Shown here piece after piece: positions 1 through 10,805 of a stretch of DNA of 64,000 bases; position 1 is the stretch's first letter; each line of letters starts with the position of its first letter. The notes beneath the pieces were generated by a model that had not been told where the DNA came from, ran no database searches, and saw only the letters and a program-made list of their open reading frames with translations. Source of the stretch: Trichodelitschia bisporula (lineage: Eukaryota; Ascomycota; Dothideomycetes; Phaeotrichales; Phaeotrichaceae). The stretch lies in NCBI GenBank assembly GCA_010356995.1, contig ML996690.1, positions 809,420-873,419 of the forward strand, given 5' to 3'. Made by a program: the position numbers and the translations under genes.

Positions 1-1699
1 TACCCATTCTGTTGGAGGAAGTCTTCCTTGATGAGCGTGGCAACGTCCAGGGTGATCTTGTCAGAATCACCAAGCGCCGACTTGCCAACAAGCTGGACGA
101 CTTGGTCCAGGTCCTCAGACGTTGAGAGCAAATTCTTTATCCGCTCTCTCAGCCTCGGGAAATCGGGCTTGTGCTCCTGGTAATACGATTCCAGAGCGGC
201 GTCATATTTGCTGTAGCTGATATTCGTGTTCACGGAGGGGAAGTGCTTGCGTTGCGCCAGCTTCTTGTCCAGTCCCCAGAACACCTGTACGATACCAAGA
301 GTGGCAGACGTAACAGGGTCCGAGAAGTCACCGCCAGGCGGGCTGACGGCGCCGACAATGCTGACACTACCTTTGCGGTCGGGGCTACCGAGGGCGGTAA
401 CACGCCCGGCGCGCTCGTAGAACGACGCCAGCTTCGCACCGAGGTATGCGGGGAAACCCTGATCGGCAGGCATTTCTCCCAGACGGCCCGAAATCTCACG
501 CAGCGCCTCGGCCCACCGCGAGGAGGAGTCCGCCATCATGGCTACGTCCTTGCCTTGGTCGCGGAAGTATTCGGCCACCGTGATACCTGTGTAAATTGAG
601 GCTTCACGAGCTGCGACAGGCATGTTCGAGGTGTTGGCAATGAGCGTCGTGCGCTTCATGATGGGTTCTTCGCGACCATCGACATTGATGGTTAGCTGGG
701 AGAATCAGTATTTTCCACAAAATACCGGGTCGCGACAAACCTCCGGGAACTCCATCAGCACTTCGGCCATCTCATTACCGCGCTCGCCGCATCCAACGTA
801 GATAATGATATCACTGTTAGAGAACTTGGACAAACTCTGACTGATGACCGTCTTGCCACAGCCGAATGCGCCTGGGATGCACACGGTACCGCCCTGGACA
901 CTGGGAAATAGGGCATCAAGCACGCGCTGGCCGACGATGAGGGGCTGGTTCGAGGAAAGCTTCTCCGTAACCGGGCGCGGCACGCGAACGGGCCACTGGT
1001 GCATCATGCTGTACTCGGTCTTCTTGCCATCAAACTCCAGCTCCAGGATCTTCTCGTCCACTGTATAGCTGCCCTTCTCAGCAATCCGCGTGATAGTACC
1101 CCGCGCACGGGGCGGCAGCAGAATCTTGTGATCATTCAACAGTGAATTCTCGAAGACCGAGCCGAAGACATCGCCGCCAGTTATATGGTCCCCGACCTTT
1201 AGCTTGCCCGGGGTGAAGTCCCACTTCTTCTTGCGGTCGAGCGACGGCAAATCGATGCCGCGTGGGATGTAGATGCTGTTGGACATGTCCGCGATGCTTC
1301 GCAGAGGGCGCTGGATACCATCATAGATGGTTTCCATGAGACCAGGCCCCAGTTCAACGGATAACGGCTTTCCGGAGCGCTCGACAGGATCGCCAACGGT
1401 GACACCAGCTATGCGGACATTAGCAGCCTTCGCCGCTACAAAATGCAAGCCTACCAGTTTCCTCGTAGACCTGGATCGTCGCCCTATCGGCCTCGATGCG
1501 AATAACCTCACCGACGAGCTTGTCATGACCAACGCTCACCTACAGCCCGTTAACATTGTCCAAGAAGGGATTTCGAACAACATACGAGCTCGTACATAGC
1601 ACAGCCTATCATGTTCTCGGCGACGATGACGGGTCCCGAGACGGAGAAGACTGAGCCGAACATCTCGTCGGTCGCCTCATCTTTCTTTGCAGGTGCCAT
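1..1699 (-). CDS. VMA1: V-type H+-ATPase catalytic subunit A (3' part outside window)
   Basis: Catalytic ATP-hydrolysing subunit of the V1 sector of the vacuolar proton pump, which acidifies vacuole, Golgi and endosomes. Predicted exons on the minus strand: 1586-1699, 1455-1539, 741-1408 and 1-695, with introns of 45-46 nt. The protein begins [15 protein letters not shown], then has [35 protein letters not shown], the Walker A loop [15 protein letters not shown] and [18 protein letters not shown], all highly conserved in the family. About 520 of the usual ~615 residues are present; the C-terminal helical domain lies beyond base 1. The site before the Cys of VGCGERG, where the yeast VMA1 intein sits, is uninterrupted. 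The ATG at 1697-1699 matches the start of fungal homologues; the open frame continues upstream, but that part has no family resemblance. Confidence 0.97.
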
Positions 1700-3284
1700 T
1701 GCTGCGGGGTAGGGCGAAGATTCGAGGGACGATGTGCTTGCTGTGGTTGCTGGTGAACCTGGAAGTGATGCCTGGACGGGAGTCCCGTTGTCAGGAGAAG
1801 CGGGGTTGAAGCTGTCGGATGAGTGGCTAGCAATGAGGTCGAGGAGGGACGGACGGGGCTTCAGGCGCGAAGGTTGAAGTCCAAGCATACAAATGCCCTG
1901 TAGTTCTAAAAGCCAGGCGCAAGTTCCTGCGATAACGGTTGGTCCTCTTTAGCAAGGTGGGATGCCCCCAGTCCCTAGCTTTAAGCTCGTCACCAGCCGG
2001 CCGACGGAGCTTGGACACGAGCCAGATACTGGTCCAAGCGCTGTGTGCCGTCAAACATCAAAGTCGTTCAAGAACGGCGCGTTGAAGATCATACATCCGT
2101 ACAGTACATTCGCATGCACTACCATCGGCAAAGTTCAAAATTTAAACGTTAGACGTCAAGCTCTTACTTCTCACAGGGTACGAGAAAAGGCTCCTAGCCA
2201 AACTTTTACTAACATTTCTGTCGCAGAATCATTACTTGCTTGCGAAGCATGCCCGTCGTTAACTACTCTTAACGTCCCCATAAATATTCATCGCACGCCG
2301 TCTTCATGAATCTCCACCGGCCGCCCCCGCCAACCTTCACCCCAGTCATCTATAATTCCACTTTGCCATGAAGCTGCAATTATTGGCAAGCCGAGGAAGC
2401 CCACTGAATTCAATATTTCATGTCTATTGATCAAACTACAGCTTGCTTATACGGGTACCCATTTGTCCTTACCTTTGTCACAGCCCATCTTCCTGTACAT
2501 TCCCTTCGGACGACGATAACTTCTAAGCAAAAGATCACCTCTGCCCCAGGATATGCAGGGCCCCAACTTCTTCATGCTCCGCTCACCACGAATGCGAGGA
2601 CCTCGACACCCACCATCACATATCCAGTCCGAGCAAAGCACTCAAAGGGGATATCAGTCCCCGACCATCAACCTCAGCCGCAGTCGTAGGTGCAGACCAA
2701 TCTGGTTCGCTCAAACACCCACGCTGGGATGGACAGCAAGAATAAGAACAAGAACAAGGAGTTCTGGTATTAGCATTCGGTTCCCGGGTCTGAACAAATT
2801 CTTCTCATCAACCGGGCCGAGTTCCAAGCGGAGTCTTGGTAGGTCTGATATTTGGAGAATAACACGCTACTTTCTCTCAAATCTCAATGCCTGCCCAATC
2901 GTGACCATAGCCATACCTGTGATCTCCTTTGGTTTATATGGACATCTCTCAGCCTTGTATTGTGACATACCAGTTCGTTAATCGTTGTAGCCGTCCCAAG
3001 TTAGACCTGGCTTGCCCACGTAAGCGGCCCGTAGTCGGCAATTTTAATGCCTCAGGCAAATATTACACCCCTGGCATCCTTCTGTCTTGCGATAACTATG
3101 TTGCCATCTGTTAAGCTTCAAGCTTGACATCTGCAGGCAACACCGGACTTCTCAGCCGGTAGCGAATAACTAAGTCGTCTGTGCAACTGCGCGATTCGCT
3201 ATGTGAGAAACTTCGACGCTCGACTTCGGCAACCTCCCTCATGCCTCCTCCACGACCACGCAGACCACTACCAACGCCGCGACA
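1700..3284. other. Intergenic region between VMA1 and VPS54
   Basis: Divergent spacer of about 1.6 kb holding the 5' regions of VMA1 (leftward) and VPS54 (rightward). Only short open frames without recognisable similarity are present. It carries one copy of the recurrent motif TACATCCGTAC (2092-2102). No RNA gene was seen. Confidence 0.6.
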
Positions 3285-6200
3285 ATGGCCGCACGCCAGC
3301 AGAGTCCCCGAGAGAACTTGGAGGCTACTTCGCCCTCAACCCCCACACTGTACTCGGACTCCTACTTTTCAAACCATGACTGGTCCGCACGCCCCCCGAA
3401 TCGATACCAGCCGCGGCGCGGGTCCACCGCAAGCTCCATCAGCTCGATCGGCGGCACCCTGGATATGTCCGCACAAAGTAGGCCGAGTGCGGTGAGAGAC
3501 ACGGGACAGAATGGTATGCTTTGCAGCTGCAGGCGTCTGCCAAAGGCACGTAGCTGACGTGACGATAGCTATTTCCACTCTTCTGCAGCTGCCGATTGTC
3601 CGCACCGGCCTACTGCCACACACCGCAGCGGCATCAACGGCGCATAAGCCTCCCTCCACCCGCGACATACCGCCGGTTACACTCACAAATATACCGCACG
3701 TCGATACGTCGGCATTCCAACCATACCTGCACCAGGTGGGGTCTCTTTTCGAGGCTCGCGCACGCGCTGAAAGTGAAGAAGCTGCAGTCGCACAGTGGGC
3801 AAGGGGCCAGCGAGAGCCAGCAAAGGAAGATGAGCTCCAAAGCTTACCGGAGCATGGCTCACGCGGGGACCAGCAGCGTTCGAGGCCGGGATCGAGACAA
3901 GGGTCATTGTCGACGCTTTCGCCAACGGAACAGCCCCAAGCGAGGAGGAGGTCCAGCGGTGGTGTATCACGGCGAGCACCCCCGGCTGCTACCCCGTTGT
4001 CCATCATACCCCCTATATACTTCGAGGAGAACTTTCGGCTCGAAAACCCGCGGACCTTTGATATCGTGAGCGAACGGTCGGAGGTTGTTAAATCACCTGT
4101 TTTGGCTAGCGATGACTCCAAGCCATCCAATGCCTCGGCGAACGGAACGGCTGCACAGCCGCGCAAAGCACTTGCGACGAACGCTATTCTCCAGGAGAAA
4201 CTGTCGTGGTATCTGGACACTGTGGAAATACACCTCATCTCCTCCATCTCTACCGCCTCCAAATCTTTTTTCGCTGCGCTCGGTTCCTTGAAGGAACTTC
4301 ATTCCGAGGCCGCAGATTCGGTTGCAGAGATCAAAAGGCTCCGTCAGGATCTCGCACAGCTTGACAAAGATATGGCTGTCGGTGGCCTCGAGATCGTGGC
4401 AATGAAGCAGCGGAGGGAAAATCTTCGTAAGCTTACCGACGCCGTCGAACAACTGCGGTGCGTCATTGCTGGAGCATCTCATTGTGAAGAGCTTGTCGAG
4501 CATGGAGAACTCGAAACCGCCATCGACCGAATGGCGGTGCTCGAAGAGTTTACCTGCGGAAAACTCGATAGAAGTACAGTAGGAAACTTTGACTGGCTGG
4601 CATCGGAAGTCCCACGCCAGCTATCAGATCTACGGCGCCTTAAAGCTCTGGATGGCTTTGCTGCGGGGCTTGATCAGCTGCGAGCTCGGGTGGGCAAAGG
4701 GTTCGAGTCGAGGTTTCTGCAAGCGCTTCTGTCGGATCTACGTGGGCACGTCGCTGGAGTCCCGTCCCAGGATACTTTGAAGAGATGGGCCTCGGCTTCT
4801 CAAAGATCGCGAGGCCTCCATTCCGGAGGTCCTTCTATTGTCCCCGCATACCTTCACACCAACCCGCAGCTCAGGCGGAATCTTCACTCAATCCTAACTG
4901 GTTTGAGTCGATCAAAATACACAGTGGCGGCCACCGGCGCCTTAAGGGACGCAATTATGCGGGAAATGAAACAACTGATACGGCAGCATCTACCTAGCTC
5001 GAGCGACGACGATAACGAATCCGTTACCTCGGCCTCGACTAGAGGCGGACGCGGTCTTTCGCAGCAAGACAAATCCGCCATTCTCATTCGGAACCTCTGT
5101 GCGCTCAGCCCCGAAGATGCGGAGTCGATGCTTTCGAGAATCTACTGCGCAGTCGGCGAGGCTCTTCGCCGTCTTCAGGTTCAGGTCAAAATGCTCCTGG
5201 ATGTAACCAGTGGCCAGGCCCTGTCGTCACCGGGAACGCGATCACCCCCAAAGAGTCCCGACATGCGCAGTATCGACTCCGCTGTTTTGAATGGCTCGGC
5301 TCCTCCACCTGGGGATCTCCAGGAGGAACTTATGCAGGCATTAGATCTGTCCAGCCTTTTGGGGCAAGCAGTGGACGTTGCTCAGACGCAGATGATCAAG
5401 GTTCTCAAAGTTCGGACCGAGCAAACCACCCATCTGTCACCGCAACACTTCCTCCGATACTTCACGCTCAATCGACTGTTCGCAGACGAGTGTGAAGCGG
5501 TGTCGGGACGGTCAGGAGCCGCACTGAAAGGCGTCATAAACTCTCAAATCTCGGAGTTTCTCGCTGTTATGGCAGACGACGAGAAGCAGAAGTTAGCCCA
5601 AATCATGGACGCCGACAAATGGGAGGCGAAGGACTTTAGCGACGCTGACGCTATCGTCCTAAATCGTGTCCTGGTCGGCATGACTTCAGATCCTCCTGCG
5701 TGGCTCGCGCAGACTCATATTTGGGAAGATGTCTCTCCCCCGGCCGTAAATGGAAACTCAGCCCCGGATACCGAAAACAATAGCACGCTTGCCAAAGAAA
5801 AAGTTCGCAGTGCAGTTATCGACGAAGAGAAATACATTCTGGTCGAATCCGTCATCTCGGTACTACAAGGCATTGCTCGCTTCCAGTCATTGATGGTGTG
5901 CATACCGTCAATATCCTCCGACGTCTCAGCCGCGCTTCTAGAGTATCTGCGGCTCTTCAACTCCAGGTCCTGCCAACTGGTCCTCGGTGCCGGAGCGACG
6001 CGATCCACCGCTGGCCTAAAGAACATCAACACAAAGCACATGGCCTTAGCCTCGCAGGCGCTCAGCTTCGTCATCGCCCTCATCCCCTACATTCGCGAAT
6101 TCGTACGCCGCAGACCAGGCATGAGCGGCGACAAAACAGCCGAGTTCGACAAGGTGCGACGACTGTGTCAGGACCACCAAGTCAGCATCCACGAGAAGCT

Positions 6201-6710
6201 GGTGGACATCATGAGCACGCGCGCCGGGGCGCATATTTCCTCGATGCGCAAAATCGATTTCGACGCCGATGCCGGCCGGGCAGGCGCCAGCCCGCACATG
6301 GAGACGCTGACTAAGGAGACGGCGACGTTGCACCGCGTGCTGAACCGCAATTTGCCTGAGATCAGCGTGCGCATGATCATGGACCCGGTATTCAGGAGCT
6401 ATCGCGAGCAGTGGGGGAAGGCGTTCCGCGAGACGAATGTGCAGACCGAGGCGGGCAAGGAGAGGTTTGTGCTGCTTCTTTACTCAATGGACTCGAGCTA
6501 ACCTATGACAGGCTTCTCCGCGATGCCGAGGTGTTCAACGCAAAGCTGAGCAAGATCGACGGCGCTGGGGACATAGGCGCATTCCTCACCAACCTCGTCC
6601 GAGAGAAGAACATCGTAAACGGCACGCCGGCAGTCCAGTCACCACCGCTCCCGGCGAATGGGCGAGCTCCAGAGGAGGCAGCGGCGAATGGAAGCGGAGG
6701 GGATGAGTGA
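3285..6710 (+). CDS. VPS54: GARP complex subunit Vps54
   Basis: Subunit of the Golgi-associated retrograde protein tether (Vps51-54), which captures endosome-derived vesicles at the trans-Golgi. Three exons, 3285-3513, 3569-6464 and 6512-6710, give 1107 residues. The N-terminus is disordered and Ser-rich (RRGSTASSISSIGG), followed after intron 1 by AISTLLQLPIVRTGLLPHT and the conserved block PPVTLTNIPHVD. The Vps54 N-terminal coiled-coil domain starts near residue 284 (LQEKLSWYLDTVEIHL). The Vps54 C-terminal domain starts near residue 700 (LSPQHFLRYFTLNRLFADEC). Intron 2 is needed to reach the conserved tail RLLRDAEVFNAKLSKI. The start is the first ATG giving the typical fungal N-terminus. 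Both introns are confirmed by frame closure and family similarity. Confidence 0.93.
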
Positions 6711-7109
6711 TTCGAGGCTTTGGTTACCGAACTGCAGCTGCTACTATACCCAGTATACCGTCCGTGGCTTTTTCGCGGTCTTTGTAAACGTTTAGGGCAT
6801 GCCTGGTCTTTGTTGTGATACGTGATGCGGAGGTTGGACTGGGCTGGAGTACCATGGTGTCTGTCGTGTGCATAGAGATTGCGCTGGGTTCATGAGATCT
6901 TCATATTCGAGCGGACATGGTTTGAATAGAGAGGATCGTGGTAGTCTTGTGCCTTGCACCTCGTGGGGTCAAAAATGGAGTAGCCTGGTTGCCGATCGCA
7001 CCTAAACTCGGCACATGTGACGCCCGCCTCCTCTCAACCACATCCTGTTCCCCAAAAAAAGGCATGCCCAGCCCCTTCCATCCCTTCTAAAACCAGACAA
7101 AAAGGATGT
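6711..7109. other. 3' flank of VPS54 up to tRNA-Leu
   Basis: About 400 bases with no open frame worth calling; it holds the 3' untranslated region of VPS54 and the 3' flank of the leftward tRNA gene. The usual T-run terminator for RNA polymerase III on the tRNA strand is not obvious immediately after the tRNA 3' end. Confidence 0.5.
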
Positions 7110-7229
7110 TGACAAGAGTGGGATTCGAACCCACGCCTATTACTAGACCAGCAGATTGGGAGCCGCTTCCACCCGAGGGCTGGATGTGGAACCTGAAGCT
7201 GGCGCCTTAGACCGCTCGGCCATCTTGCC
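7110..7229 (-). tRNA. tRNA-Leu (anticodon CAG), intron-containing
   Basis: Read on the minus strand. The acceptor strands GGCAAGA and TCTTGTC pair over seven positions (one G-U), followed by discriminator A. The A box TGGCCGAGCGG and B box GGTTCGAATCC are intact. The anticodon stem CCAGC/GCTGG encloses loop TTCAGGT, with CAG at 7193-7195. A 38-nt intron (7154-7191) sits in the canonical place after position 37. The long variable arm (TCTAGTAATAGG) is expected for tRNA-Leu. The mature molecule is about 82 nt plus CCA added after transcription. Confidence 0.95.
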
Positions 7230-7932
7230 TATTGATGGAGAGCGAAAGAAGAAAACAGGACATGACCGGACTTAGGAGGGGTGAAGAGATTTCGCGTAGT
7301 GGGGCGGTCGGGAGTTTGAGGGTGGGCAAGGCTGGATGGCTTGGCGCTGGGTGAGGCTGAGGGTGGTGATCGAGACTTGTGAGCCTTCCGGTTCTGGGAG
7401 AGAAACCGGAATTGGGAATATTCCAGGGAAAGAGGCATGAATCTGGCAACCTGGCAAAGATAAATCCACTTGATTACAAAGTGAAGAGAAGATGCGGGTC
7501 GAGGAGTTAGAACTATATGAGAACGTACCACTTGAGCAATACACTACGTGCTCACGAAGTATGATAACCGACCGAGTATAAAATTGCTTTTGTAGCCATC
7601 AGACGCTCCAAGAAAAATATCCACAGATCTAAGCACTACAGATAGCAGCAATACTTTACTTACATCAGACCGATCCAAAACGGAAATACAGATCGAAGGG
7701 CCCAGTCCATCAACGTGCCAGCACAGCCCATCGTAAGCATAGCCAAAGAGACCGAGCACCAGAACAACGCTACCACCCACAACACCAGCGCAAAGTCCAA
7801 AGGGTATCGAGCGAAGCGAAAACACGCGCCGTACATCCCATCAGCATCAGCATCCATCCCAAGCCCAAGCCGAAACACCATCATCTATGCCCATGCCAAA
7901 CCATCCAAACCCAACCCACTCTTCCCAAGCAC
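7230..7932. other. Intergenic region, no gene seen
   Basis: About 700 bases between the tRNA 5' end and the 3' end of the DUF8004-like gene. Open frames here are short, overlap one another and show no recognisable protein family. It contains the 5' flank of the tRNA gene and the likely 3' untranslated region of the neighbour. Confidence 0.5.
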
Positions 7933-10805
7933 CTAAAAGAACCCGCCGCTCCCACCTTCCCTCCCATCATTCCCCACCCCCGGTCCAAACCCCAGCCCCA
8001 ACCTCCCCTTAACATCCCCTTGCCCGCCCACAGGCACATCCGGCAGCCGCTGCACGGGCGGTGGTACTACAGGCGACGGCGGAGCCCCGGGACTTCTCCC
8101 AAACCCGCGCTGCTGCGTCCTCACCGGCCCTGTCCTCGCCGGTGCCGCACTCACACCCGTCCCATTAGCCGGCCCCTCTGTCGTCGTCGGGGGGCTCGGC
8201 CCCATGCCCGCCACGCGCTCATACTGATGATTCTCATACGCAGGCGGGGTGAGCACCTCTCCATTCTCGGGGACGCCGCCGCCACCACGCTGCGCACGAG
8301 CCCATGCCGCAGGCGCGCGCCAGCAGTAGCTGCGTTGCTGACAGGCTTCGATCATGAGGGGCGCGGCCTCGGGGGAGCGCCAGCGCGGACAGCCTTCAAG
8401 GGGCGGGCAGAGGTGGTACCGCACCTTTGCCTTGTATTTCAGGCCTGCGGTGTCGACGCTGATGGTGCTCAGAACTTGGAGGATGCCGTAGAGGAGGATC
8501 CAGCGGCCGAGGCGGGCATCCGCCGGGGTGATGTTGGGTGGGAGGACGGTGGTTTTCTCGTAGCTGCCGAGCTCATCGAGGAGGGAGTTGTCTGGAGGAG
8601 TTAGTGGTTGGGAGTGCAACTGGGAAACGACGTACCTTCAAATGAGGATCCGAGGCGGTTGATGTTCGTTGCAGTATTGTAGGCCAAGGCCATTTGATAC
8701 TGCGCCTTCGCATCCAGGGTTGCGGCCGCCTCTTTACTCCTCTTAATGCCAAAGATATTCCTCTTACTAGAGGCTGACTTCGACCCAGAGCTCTTTCCGG
8801 CCGGGAGGAGCGGATACGGGTGGGGGATGTGGTCGTACTTTTGGCTCGAGTCGAAGCCAATCAACATATTCGTCAAGGGCAAGCCCGGAGTGTCTGCCTC
8901 GAAGTTCTCTCCAGGCCGGTTGCATACCATTTCCCATTTTCGTGTCGGTCGTTCCTCATTCGCATCCCAGCGAATATTCCGGTCAACGAGGTAGTCATAC
9001 ATGGCTCCAAAATCGGCCTGTAGACGCTGCACCAGACTGTACGTAAGCCAATGGCCTTGATGGTCCGTTTCTGCGGGCGGCCAGCTCCCATACTCGCTGG
9101 CATAAAAGCAGTACAAAAAGTCGCGGAAAGCCTCGAAGCTGCGCCGGGCAGGGTGATCGCCGGCCACTCCGTCCATTTCCCACATTTCGTTAAAATCGAA
9201 GCGCGAGAGGCGCTCTTCCGCCTCAAGCAGTTTGAGCTGCATGGCATTGTATGCGTGCTGCAGCTTGTGCCGCGTCATTTGCGTGAGGTTCTTGTACTCG
9301 CGCGTTTCCATCGTGCGCTGCGACATGATGCCGACGCAGTGTACGAAGGCTTCCAGATAGCCTGCGTCCCACATGACGTTGGGCTGCTCTGACCACGCCA
9401 ACAGGCCCAGAGCGGCCTGGACGTTACCGCGCACATCATCCAGACCACGTTGGGTCAGGTACTGCACCAAAACTTGAGCGCTATTCCAGCGTTCAGATGG
9501 GTCGTTCAGCTCGTAATATGTGTCGATAACGTTTTGCAGATCGGAAAGCATCTCAAAAAAGTCATTCCCAATGATAGGCAGACCGTACAGCAGCGCAATG
9601 AAGTTTCGCGTCGCCATGTGGTGCCGTCGCTGAATGTCTGCACGCTTGATGTTAGAAGGCGCACGGAACCAGATCTCGTGGGTAATCTCAGTGTGATCCG
9701 GCATGTTGTCAAGGAGATCCCCGTAGTCACTGGATATGCCGGAGAGCTCTGAGGCTTCGGCGACACTAGGTGGCACCCGGAAATTTGGGCGTGGAGTCGT
9801 GCCGTCCGCCGTAGGTGCGCCGGGCGACCAGCACGTCTGATCAGTGGTAGACCACGTATCGCGATTCGAGTTTGAACGAGTGTCGGGAGGCCTCGGAATG
9901 ACGGCCTCACGTCCAGCAGTCTCGGCCAAAAGCTCATCGAGGTTGCCCAGACTCGTTGAGTTCAATGGCCATGGATGATGGCCGTCAGATCCAGCTGAAG
10001 TGGCTCGCGAACGAGGTGGAGGCTGTATTTCCTCGTCCGGAATGATTTCACCATACTTTAAAAGGTTGATGATGAAGGTTGAGCGGGTCTGTTCAAGCAC
10101 ATTGGCGTGCACTCGAAGCATTGGCCGGGGATCTTCCTCTTCCGTCTCTCCACTGAAGAAGATAAGGCAATCACCATCAGAGAGCCACAGGTCATCATCC
10201 TGGAATATTAGTAGGTGCGATTGAGGTGCGGCATAACATACGTGCTCGAACCCCGGGTACGGACGGATCGGCTGTCCACTCCCAGACCAAACCTTCGTGT
10301 GGATCCAGGTCTTCTCGGGTACTGTTGACCTACTGGAAGGCTGCGATGAAGATGATGATGGTCGAGTCTTGTAGTCGAAAGTGCGCGTCACAGGTCGCGA
10401 TACCGACTTCGCGGCGGCAGCCACGGGCACTTTGACAGGAACCCCGCCGCCACGACCGCGCGGGGCTGCGGTCTTCTTTCCGCGTCCTGCATACTTTTCG
10501 TCGCCTAGAGAGAGCTTGGACGACAACTTGGACATGCCACCAGTGGTCTGGGTGGTCTGGCCGCTGCCATTGCTATCCCTCGAAGTTATTGATGCGCTGG
10601 AGCTCACGACCGAAGTGTTGCGCCCTGACAGTACAGCCTGGATGGGTGAGAGGATGGGCGATGTTGGGATCGCGGTACTCCGGCCGCTGACAGGCGAGTG
10701 TAGGTGGTCAAGACGATCTCTGACGGCCTTTTGCTGGTACTTCTTCTCTTCCTTGGTGATCTGCTTCTCGGCAACCTTACGGGACCTGGCGCCTCGGGAA
10801 GCCAT
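7933..10805 (-). CDS. DUF8004-like fungal protein
   Basis: Large conserved filamentous-fungal protein of unknown function. Exons on the minus strand: 10242-10805, 8636-10199 and 7933-8591 (928 residues). Intron 1 is 42 nt with a perfect TACTAAT branch site; it is a multiple of three, so reading through would add 14 residues. Intron 2 is 44 nt. The first 250 residues are basic and Ser/Thr-rich. Then come DDDLWLSDGDCLIFFSGE and LRVHANVLEQTRSTFIINLL, a BTB-like patch. The central conserved domain runs from HEIWFRAPSNIKRADIQRRH through YLTQRGLDDVRGNVQAALGL to TRHKLQHAYNAMQLKLLEAE. The C-terminal tail is Pro/Gly-rich. Assignment to DUF8004 is from memory of the family pattern and needs a profile search; no function is claimed. 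Confidence 0.85.

Noticed and set aside
741-800. Possible VMA1 intein as in yeast
   Set aside because: The conserved motif before and after the intein site is continuous; only an ordinary 45-nt intron is found nearby at 696-740.
3369-4262. 297-codon open frame antisense to VPS54
   Set aside because: Lies wholly opposite the conserved Vps54 coding sequence and has no family resemblance; typical shadow in GC-rich DNA.
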